A stretch of 64,000 nucleotides of DNA, from positions 14,859,001 to 14,923,000 of the forward strand of contig NC_088914.1 of assembly GCF_963576675.1 (NCBI RefSeq). Direction: 5' to 3'. Below, piece after piece: positions 19,101 to 26,584 of the stretch. A model generated the notes under the pieces. It was not told where the DNA came from. It ran no database searches and saw only the letters and a list, made by a program, of their open reading frames with translations. Position numbers and translations under genes: made by a program. This DNA comes from Euphorbia lathyris (taxonomy: Eukaryota; Streptophyta; Magnoliopsida; Malpighiales; Euphorbiaceae). How positions within the stretch are numbered: position 1 is the stretch's first letter; every line of letters starts with the position of its first letter.

Positions 19101-21255
19101 TGTAGCAATTGAGGAGCGATCTATCGGAGCAATGTTAGCTCAAGAGGGAGACACCGGTGTGGAACACGCGGTGTATTATTTGAGTAAGAAGTTCCTGGAG
19201 TATGAGCTCAAATACAACATGATCGAAAAGACATGTGTGGCAGTGGTGTGGTTGACGAAGAAACTGCGGCACTATTTCCAATCGTATAAAGTGATCATTA
19301 TTTCTCGGATGGACCCCGTAAAGTATCTATACCGAACTCCATCCTTGACGGGGAAGTTAGCCAGATGGTTGTTGCTTTTGTCGGAGTTTGACATTGAATA
19401 TGTGACAAAGAAGGTTATCAAAGGAAGAGCCGTGGCAGAATTTTTGGCTAATCAACCCCTGAATACAGAAGAAGAAGAGATAAGCTATGATTTCCCCGAT
19501 GAACATTTGAATGCAATCGAAGTTATACCGTGGAAAATGTTCTTCGACGGAGCAGTTAATTCGAATGGAGCCGGAGTAGGAGTACTACTTATCTCCCCAG
19601 AAGGAGAAAGAATCCCGATGGCGAAGAAGTTATCCTTCCCCCTTACCAACAATATGGCCGAATACGAAGCATGCATTTATGGTTTGGAGTCATTAGCAGC
19701 ACTGGGAGCGTCATATGTCGAAATTTGGGGTGACTCCAAGTTGATCATCGAACAGGCACAAGGAAACTGGGAAGTGAGAGAAGAAAGGCTACGTCCGTAT
19801 CTAGATCAGCTAGAAGGGTTGGCATTGAGATTCCAAGAATGTCGCTTCTATCACATTCCTCGAGCTCAGAATCAGGCCGCGGATGCCGTGGCCACTTTGG
19901 TGTCAGTTTGGGACAACCCCCGGAACCTTGCTTCGAAACCATTGGTATTGAGAAGATCTCACAAACCGTGCTACGAAGACGTAATGCTGTTAGGGGCAGA
20001 TGAAAAACCGTGGTATTTCGATATCGTGAACTTCATGAAAGATGGAACATATCCGGCAGAGTCAGAACCTAGGGATCAAGCTGTGATTAGAAGGCTAGCT
20101 CGTCAGTTCGTCATCCATAATGACTTGCTTTACAAAAGGCACATTGACGGATTACAACTAAGATGCTTGGATGCGGGGGAAGCCCGCGAGGCGATGGAAT
20201 CAGTACATTCGGGAATTTGTGGAGCCCATATGGGAGGAGCAGTACTAGCTAGGAAAATTATCAGACAAGGCCTCTATTGGCTCACCATGGAAAGAGATTG
20301 TAGCGAGTATGCGAAGAAATGTCACGATTGTCAAATCCACGGCGATTACATTCATCTTCCGGCCATGGGACTACATGTGCTAGCACCTATTTGGCCATTC
20401 GCTGCCTGGGGCATTGACATCATCGGCGAAGTAAGGCCTAATGCTTCAAATGGACATAAGTTTATGGCAGTCGCCATCGATTATTTCACCAAGTGGGTAG
20501 AAGCAGAGTCGTTTAGCAAACTGGGATCCAAGCAGATGAGAAAGTTCATTGAAAAGCACTTGATCACCAGGTTCGGAGTGCCTCATCACATGATCACGGA
20601 TAACGGAGTCCAGTTTCAGGGGGAAGTAAGGAATCTTTTCCGAGAATATGGCATTGAACATCACAGGTCTTCTCCGTACCGTCCACAGGCTAATGGGGCA
20701 GTAGAAGCAGCTAATAAGAACCTTAAAAGGATCCTCGTAAAGACGGTAGAATCACATCGGAACTGGCATGAGCACCTCCCACTCGCGTTGTGGGCTTATC
20801 GCACGACAGTCAGAACCTCGACTGGGGCAACACCATTCTCTTTGGTGTATGGCACAGAAGCAGTTTTGCCGATTGAGATTGAAAAGCGATCGTTGAGAAT
20901 CGCAGTGGAAGCAGAAATTCCCGAGGCGGAATGGGTGAAGAAGCGATATGAGCAGTTGGCTCTAGTTGATGAGAAAAGGATGGAAGCCCTTTACCATGTA
21001 CAGCTATATCAAAGAAGGATGGCTCGGGCTTTCAATAAAAAAGTCAAGACCAGCCCTATCAAAGAAGGAGATTTGGTGCTGAAACAGATCCGTGTGACGC
21101 ACACCGACCCGAGGGGGAAGTTCAGGCCTAACTGGGAAGGACCATTCGTCGTAAAGAAGATACTAAGCAAAGGAGCGGTGAAGTTAACCACAATGGACGG
21201 CATGGAGTTCTCCGAACCTACCAATCTGGATAGGCTTAAGAAATACTTTTCGTAA
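16138..21255 (+). CDS. pol: Ogre-like protease-G-patch-RT-RNase H-second RNase H-integrase polyprotein
   Basis: 1705 codons, in frame with the preceding gag. Residues 1-115 complete the fourth gag-like module. ~164 has the MTRSGRVAEG linker typical of Ogre. Protease at ~270-400 has VDDGSAIN in place of D-T/S-G. A G-patch at ~430-476 has GGFIPGMGLGAHHQGL and GLGYEQG. RT at ~690-870 has CVDYRDLNKACPKDEF, MPFGLKNAGATYQRM and the catalytic YVDDM at 841-845. RNase H at ~980-1110 looks degenerate. The second, Tat-specific RNase H at ~1132-1260 has FFDGA, MAEYEA, GDSK and AADAVA, so its acidic residues are present. Integrase at ~1355-1640 has H-x3-CGAH and CHDCQIH, then Asp (WGIDIIG), Asp (ITDNGVQF) and Glu (GAVEAAN). 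Unlike many Ogre elements there is no intron between protease and RT. Confidence 0.92.
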   Translation: MMGEALLWHQGLSEEEMCHWIPLRNAFVARYEVYIPWTGSLDDLDRIRQFPEEHFVDYARRWRHRYEQGNEAMSDKVQLMCIQRGAIPLAARRMSRVSLRDYDELIGWALYGSADPFSLNPSVPHVMDLMVVDIWASSSDEEDANRKIPINIWDESDDEPEVAVMTRSGRVAEGKAPMVETEIGEGSAPKPDDQVLEQLKKTQAKSTVWEVLCHSKYHRENLMKELQNLVISTDTEPAALVGAIMARKKTEIMFTDEDLPEEGKAHNKPLYIRAEINGKKTSCVMVDDGSAINVCPLKLLSKLGVERGDLTASEIVIRAYDDSRRHIEGVFKAKLKVGPNEEETEFTVLDIPVTFAVLLGRPWFHKLGGVPSTLHQMIKFPFGEEIVTIRAEKLSSVAALGIEPQLFSGFQVSGIYESSMTTDVVKMMKGGFIPGMGLGAHHQGLSEFSDFKSQKTRRGLGYEQGSPSNMSAEGKIGLRKHFVSEGHGKPYSGTSESWTSTEGKILPGFEIFNDVVDWGKGKASCFIEEIMMLDSNAEEQVITIETATGAEIEPSTSRVYEKSEDIEDESCITALFESDDVITHAINEMNSDFAYLLDVDHDHSMHSHSYNMPTFEINTIEMSTFNLGTDENPKLIQIAQELTIEERKEFERIIKKYEIVFAWTYEDMPGIDQSIVTHRIPTYPEARPVKQKLRRMRPEWADKIREEVKKQLEAGFIEVIDYPPWVANVVPIAKKDGKVRMCVDYRDLNKACPKDEFALPYIDVLIDSAASSVLHTNVDGFMGYMQVQMAEKHKAKTSFTTEWGTYCYRVMPFGLKNAGATYQRMATALFHDMIHKEVGVYVDDMMVKSETREGPFAALEKFLARIAEFKLRLNPKKCFFGVSSGKILGYVIGNKGIEVDPDKVKAIKEMPAQRNEKEVRGFLGQVQYISRFIARLTTICEPIFKLLRKDQPVVWNDKCQQALESVRNYLSNPPVLRPPKLGKPLLLYVAIEERSIGAMLAQEGDTGVEHAVYYLSKKFLEYELKYNMIEKTCVAVVWLTKKLRHYFQSYKVIIISRMDPVKYLYRTPSLTGKLARWLLLLSEFDIEYVTKKVIKGRAVAEFLANQPLNTEEEEISYDFPDEHLNAIEVIPWKMFFDGAVNSNGAGVGVLLISPEGERIPMAKKLSFPLTNNMAEYEACIYGLESLAALGASYVEIWGDSKLIIEQAQGNWEVREERLRPYLDQLEGLALRFQECRFYHIPRAQNQAADAVATLVSVWDNPRNLASKPLVLRRSHKPCYEDVMLLGADEKPWYFDIVNFMKDGTYPAESEPRDQAVIRRLARQFVIHNDLLYKRHIDGLQLRCLDAGEAREAMESVHSGICGAHMGGAVLARKIIRQGLYWLTMERDCSEYAKKCHDCQIHGDYIHLPAMGLHVLAPIWPFAAWGIDIIGEVRPNASNGHKFMAVAIDYFTKWVEAESFSKLGSKQMRKFIEKHLITRFGVPHHMITDNGVQFQGEVRNLFREYGIEHHRSSPYRPQANGAVEAANKNLKRILVKTVESHRNWHEHLPLALWAYRTTVRTSTGATPFSLVYGTEAVLPIEIEKRSLRIAVEAEIPEAEWVKKRYEQLALVDEKRMEALYHVQLYQRRMARAFNKKVKTSPIKEGDLVLKQIRVTHTDPRGKFRPNWEGPFVVKKILSKGAVKLTTMDGMEFSEPTNLDRLKKYFS

Positions 21256-21719
21256 AAAAAAAAAAAGAGAGAAAAAAAAAAGAAAAATTCCCGATAGGTT
21301 GAAAACCCGCAAAGGGCGACCTATGCAACAATAAGGGAAATCCCAATGGTGAAAACCCGAAAGGGCACTCATTTAAAAATTCCGGGATAGTAAAAGGAGA
21401 GGAAAAAATCGCCGGGATCCGAAAACCGAAAGGCGGGTCCTGGTAACAATAGTTATAACTTGAGCAATTACAAAAACAATGTATAAGAGACTAAGTATTT
21501 CCGTTGTTTGTAAATAAATAAAGGCATGAATATATTTGACGAGAATGATTGGAATCATCATAATCTACTGAATGCATGGTAATATGAATCACGAGTTATA
21601 CATTTCCTATCCTACTTTTCGCAAAAAGCCTACCTACTATCCACCCCACTCCCTATACATCAGCTATACATCGGAGAAACCCTAATAAAAGCTACAAAGC
21701 GACAATGAAAGCTACGAGC
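21256..21719 (+). other. 3' untranslated DNA after pol with three stem-loop modules
   Basis: Immediately after the pol stop comes an A-rich stretch, then three spaced modules at about 21295-21323, 21346-21372 and 21412-21443. Each has a GAAAACCCGCAAAGGG-like loop flanked by complementary arms (for example AGGT...ACCT and GGATCC...GGGTCC). The rest of the interval, up to the end of the antisense gene, has no gene. Confidence 0.6.
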
Positions 21720-24700
21720 CTAATACGGAGGGAAGTCCCAATAGTTCTCAAAATCTCTCAGGTGAGATGCCCGCTCCGCAGATAGTGTCTCCTCGGCAGC
21801 ACGCGCTCTCTCATCAGAAGCTCGCGCTCTCTCATCAGAAACCCGTGCTCTCTCATCAGCAGCTCGTGCTCTCTCCTCTGCAGCAAGGCGTCTGATCGAC
21901 TCATCACGCGCCCTCTCCTCGACGGCAAGGCGACCCTCAGTCTCCCGTCGCATCACTCCCGACCAGTGGTCGTTCCTCTCTTGATACACACGACCAACTC
22001 GGGCATCAGCTTCCCGCACTAGCTCACTCTGTCTTCGCTCATGGGCATGAAGATCACTCTATAAAAAAAAAAAGAAAAAAGATAAGAGGCAGCATAGGCA
22101 AAAACGTAAATCATACATACATGCATACATTTCACTACACTAAAGTACAATGATGATACATACCAGGTGGTCGGTGCAGCGCAAGCTGAGGCAATCTCGT
22201 AGGAAGCCGGATAGATCCACGTAGTCTGTACAGGTCTCCCTAGTGGTCAGTGAAGCGTCCGAGGGATCAAACGGGATCCTCGAGGAGAAGATAGGAGGGG
22301 CCGCCTCAAATCCCGCATAAGGTGTCCCAGACTCGTCATAGCGGATCGTAGCATAATCCCTCCCGTAGCCTGGTATAGGCACGCCTATGGACGATCTCTC
22401 CGGTCGGGCTGCGCTGGAGGACTCGCCGACGAAGTAGGGCTGCTCGCGCGCTGGTGTCTGAGTCTGAGTGCCATCGAAAAAATCAGATAAGTGGGCACTC
22501 CTCCAAGATCCCTCCTGCAAAAAAAAAAAACACACACACAATAAAACCTCCGAGCATATCATGAATAAAATGAAAAGAGGGCGGAATCACTTACCGGAAC
22601 CTCCGCCTGACCAAAGACGGCCTCGACCGCCTCTCTCGAAAACACGTCCGCCACTGGATCTACCTCCATCGCTGCCGTCGGGGCATCCCTCGCGCTCAGT
22701 AAAGTAGACAAATAAGGCTCGCGGCCCCCGGCATGAATCCAGACCACTCTACCGACAAAATGGCGGGTCAGATCTCGACGAATAGTCGATAAGGGCAGAG
22801 TCCGTACAGCAAACATGGAAACGGGAATCTCCCCCGGCGTCCAGTGAACATCACTCACTCCGGTGATGCCTCGATCTCCCAAATACCACGCCCGCACACA
22901 AGGGCCGGTGAGCACGCACTGCTGCTCCTGGATCATCGATGCGTATGCATAATCAGGGCCGAAGTCAAGATCATCCCACCTGAACTTAATCTAAAGAAAA
23001 ATGCACAAGGAGAAAGTCAGAGGGACTCAAACAAAAATCTAGCTTGATTAGGCAAAATCTACCTGTCCCAGGGTCAGCGAGTCGATCCAATCCAGAAGCC
23101 ACGACACTGTCCGACTCCTCTCAGCGCTCAAGTCGAAGTCCCTCCATCGAGTCATAAATGGCGGCCTCGGCACTCTCGGTCGAGGTCGAGACCGGCTAGG
23201 AAGGATGTGTCTCTCATATGCCCACACCTGCGGTAAAAACAAGGACTAGGAGTGTGAAAAATGCGAAAAAGATAAGACGGATAAGTCAAGAAGGCGCCAC
23301 GTACCAACAGGGCAAAGGTATAACCGCCGAAGTCCTTGCGCTTCCGGCAAGTCAGATCCAAGAATTTGTAAAGAAAGGCTAAGCCTGCCCCTGCCCAATC
23401 ATAAGAAGCCGCCGCATCCAGATCGCTAAGTGCCTGAATGAGACCTGCGTGTACCTTCCCGCCCTTCGTGCGGAGAATTGTCTCACTCAGAGCATATACT
23501 AAGAAACTACGAACCGCCAGGTCGGTAGCGTCAGTCTCGCAGAAATCACGTCTACTCAAGAGGCTCGCGGTAGAGACAAACTTCGCCGGAGTAGACTTGG
23601 CGCATAGACGAACTCCCGGTCCAATCAAGGTAGCAAGCCTAGCAGGGTCGACCCGGGGTCGCATCATACCAAAGTGGAAAGGGACGGGAGTGTTGCTCCC
23701 TCGCAATCCTGTCAACAGCGAAAAATCTCGAGGCGAGATGGTCATCTCCCCAAAGGAAAGGTGGAAGGTGTGGGTCGAGTCAACCCACCGCTCGCATAAG
23801 GCCCGTAGGCCAAAAGGATCACACACCCCGTTGGTGCGGGGCAGCGCTGCAATAAAGGGCTCGAAGCCCAACTCGCGCATGCGGGCTCTCGCCGCGGCAC
23901 CTAGCCTATCATACCATGAGAGAACCTCGGCGGTGGTCCCCGAAATCTCAATGAACTAAAAAGGAACAAGACAAGAAAATTTAAATACAGCTCCTAAAGC
24001 AGGCAATTGAAAATAACGCGTTAAGACTAGGTATTCTTCCATTTTCTAACCTAGAGACATCCGGTCAGTTAGGACCAATTTTCTGCAAAAAATCTCTCAT
24101 GTAGGGTCCTTCACGTAAGGTTGAGTCAATTCTTTGATCCACTCTCGTCTGCGGCGGCGAGGAGCGTAGATTAGGTTTTACTATTCACGTGCACTATTCA
24201 CGTGCATTAGCTGAGTTTTTACTATTCACGTTGTCACTATTCACGTGCTACTATTCACGTGCATTAGCTAAGTTTTTACTATTCACGTGATCACTATTCA
24301 CGTGCATTAGCTAAGTTTTTACTATTCACGTTGTCACTATTCACGTTCTACTATGCACGTGCATTAGCTAAGTTTTTACTATTGACGTTGTCACTATTCA
24401 CGTTTTACTATTCACGTGCACTATTCACATTTTTACTATTCACGTTTTTACTATTCACATCGTTTTTACGGTTAACATGCATAAATTCGTAGTGTACTAT
24501 TCACATGCATATAGCGCGCATTCTTACAAAAACAAACAGGTGTTACGTGTAAATAAAGGAATTCACGTTTTCTAGCTAAAGTCCTCTAAGGCAGTCTAAG
24601 AGTTAGCATGCAAATCATGTTCGTATAGGAATGCTAAAGCCTAGAGTTCAAATCAAATAAAAGTGAGAAACCACTTACCTCGTTGCAGCGTGTCCTGCTC

Positions 24701-24795
24701 AAATGTATCGTAGGGTCGTGGAAGGTATCCACTCTATCCAGGTTCACATAAACCTCGTCCATGCCTCTGGTGCCATCCCATTCGTCTAAATCCAT
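21720..24795 (-). CDS. Plant mobile domain (PMD, aminotransferase-like) gene, antisense to the retrotransposon, six exons
   Basis: On the minus strand, exons at 24795-24679, 23955-23305, 23227-23063, 22990-22595, 22514-22164 and 22058-21720 join to 672 codons. All five introns are GT-AG and phase 0. The frame has no stop until TAG at 21720-21722. Exon 1 starts MDLDEWDGTRGMDEVYV. Exon 2 carries the PMD (PF10536-like) signature: RMRELGFEPFIAALP, LCERWVDSTHTFHL, FGEMTISPRDFSLLTGL. Exons 3-5 continue the domain and add a Pro/Ser-rich tail. Exon 6 has tandem ADERARVSDERAR-type heptads that should form a coiled coil. PMD genes are widespread in plants and in gypsy elements and some host members act in silencing, but the role of this one is unknown. 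A TATA box lies ~80 bp upstream of the ATG. Splicing is inferred from sequence only. Confidence 0.82.
24178..24505. repeat. ACTATTCACGTG array in intron 1 of the PMD gene
   Basis: About 17 copies of ACTATTCACG and close variants lie in ~330 bp, interleaved with GCATTAGCTAAGTTTTT. Eight copies contain CACGTG, the plant G-box core bound by bHLH and bZIP factors. The rest end in CACGTT or CACAT. Confidence 0.8.
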
Positions 24796-24874
24796 CCCGA
24801 GAATAATCCAAATTGAAGTCTAGTGAGAGAAAGAGGAGAGAGAAGGTGTGGGGTTGAAATGAAACCCCACCACC

Positions 24875-24881
24875 TTATATA
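24875..24881 (-). promoter_or_regulatory. TATA box of the antisense PMD gene
   Basis: Minus-strand TATATAA within CCTATATAAGG, 80 bp before the PMD start codon and followed by a pyrimidine-rich TTCTCTCCTCTTTCTCTC leader. The spacing fits a plant core promoter, so the gene probably has its own promoter rather than depending on the LTR. Confidence 0.65.
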
Positions 24882-25225
24882 GGAAAAGGGAATGGCATTC
24901 CCGTAAATAGTGAAAAAAGTACGATTTGACATAAAGGTAAAAAGTAAATAATTAATTACCAGGTGCACAGACCTCCGATTTGCAGTCCGTTTCAGCCTGC
25001 ATTTCTCCCAGACAGTGACTAATATTGTCAAAACATCAATTCCAGACAACAACTAATTTTTACAGAACAGTGACACCAGTCAAAATACAGACGACAGTCA
25101 ATAGAAAAACAATTAGTAGTCTATTTCATTTCGGACTCAGACGTGTGCCCATCGAATCGTCGAGATGATAGCTCTAGTGAGAAAATACAGACAACCGTGT
25201 GGTAAGAAAATCCAGAAACAGAACC

Positions 25226-25830
25226 CGCTTTTGAGCCATTTGACTCACGGTCGCAGACCGGAGTTGCTTTTGAGCCATTTGACTCTCGGTCGCAGACCGG
25301 AGTCGCTTTTGAGCCATTTGACTCACGGTCGCAGACCGGAGTTGCTTTTGAGCCATTTGACTCACGGTCGCAGACCGGAGTTGCTTTTGAGCCATCTGAC
25401 TCTCGGTCGCAGACCGGAGTCGCTTTTGAGCCATTTGACTCACGGTCGCAGACCGGAGTTGCTTTTGAGCCATCTGACTCTCGGTCGCAGACCGGAGTTG
25501 CTTTTGAGCCATTTGACTCTCGGTCGCAGACCGGAGTTGCTTTTGAGCCATTTGACTCTCGGTCGCAGACCGGAGTTGCTTTTGAGCCATTTGACTCTCG
25601 GTCGCAGACCGGAGTTGCTTTTGAGCCATTTGACTCTCGGTCGCAGACCGGAGTTGCTTTTGAGCCATTTGACTCTCGGTCGCTGGCCGAAGTTGCTTTT
25701 GAGCCATTTGACTCTCGGTCGTGGACCGAAATTGCTTTTGAGCCATCTGACTCACGGTCGTTGACCGGAGTTGCTTTTGAGTCATCTGACTCACGGTCGT
25801 TGACCGGAGTTGCTTTTTAGCCATCTTCAC
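25226..25830. repeat. 39-bp minisatellite, array A (~15 copies)
   Basis: The unit begins GCTTTTGAGCCATTTGACTC and continues ACGGTCGCAGACCGGAGTT. Period is exactly 39 bp and copies are highly similar, with drift at the right end. Because 39 is a multiple of three and the unit lacks stops, both strands stay open for 200-255 codons here. I treat these as repeat artefacts. Confidence 0.9.
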
Positions 25831-26400
25831 CACAATCTTGAAATAGGGTAGCTGTTTAGCCATTATCCCCGTAATCTTGAAATAGGGTAGCTGTGTAGCC
25901 ATTATCCCCGCGATCTTGAAATAGGGTAGCTGTTTAGCCATTATCCTCGCAACCTTGAAACCAGGGTAGCTGTTTAGCCATCATCCCCGCAGTCGTAAAC
26001 CAGGGTAGCTGTTTAGCCATCATCCCCGTGATCTTGAAATAGGGTAGCTGTTTAGCCATTATCCCCGTGATCTTGAAATAGGATAGCTGTTTAGCCATTA
26101 TCCCCGCAATCTTGGAATAGGGTAGCTGTTTAGCCATTATCCCCGTAATCTTGAAATAGGGTAGCTGTTTAGCCATTATCCCCGTGATCTTGAAATAGGG
26201 TAGCTGTTTAGCCATTATCCCCGCAACCTTGAAACCAGGATAGCTGTTTAGCCATCATCCCCGTAATCTTGAAATAGGGTAGCTGTTTAGCCATTATCCC
26301 CGCAATCTTGAAATAGGGTAGTTGTTTAGCCATTATCCCAACGGTCGTAAACTAGGGTAGCTATTTAGCCATTATCCCCGCGGTCGTGAACTAGGGTGCA
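25831..26400. repeat. 39-bp minisatellite, array B (~14-15 copies)
   Basis: The unit begins GCTGTTTAGCCATTATCCCC and continues GTAATCTTGAAATAGGGTA. It has the same 39-bp period as array A and shares GCT-TTT-AGCCATT and, in the last copies, CGGTCG. Units at the A/B junction are intermediate, so both arrays derive from one ancestral unit. Confidence 0.85.
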
Positions 26401-26568
26401 GCCCGAAGCAGAGTCTGATGCAGTCAGAGAGCAACGCCGGAGCGCGCAGCGCAAAGGTCAGGTATGTTTCCTCCTACTCGTTACGTGTCTTTTACTTTTA
26501 TATGTTTTACATTGCATGTGTTACGTTAGCAAAAACGTTTTCGAACCACACACATCACTGTCAAAATA

Positions 26569-26584
26569 GAAAAGTAGGGGCAAC
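26569..26584 (+). promoter_or_regulatory. Polypurine tract of the Ogre-like element
   Basis: GAAAAGTAGGGGCAAC lies directly before the 3' LTR, in the position where plus-strand DNA synthesis is primed. Confidence 0.65.

Noticed and set aside
25165..26215. Long repeat-protein frames over the 39-bp arrays
   Set aside because: The period is divisible by three and the unit lacks stops, which explains the openness. No start context, splice signals or domain supports a gene.
24178..26400. CRISPR-like array
   Set aside because: The repeats are adjacent tandem units without unique spacers, in a plant retrotransposon.
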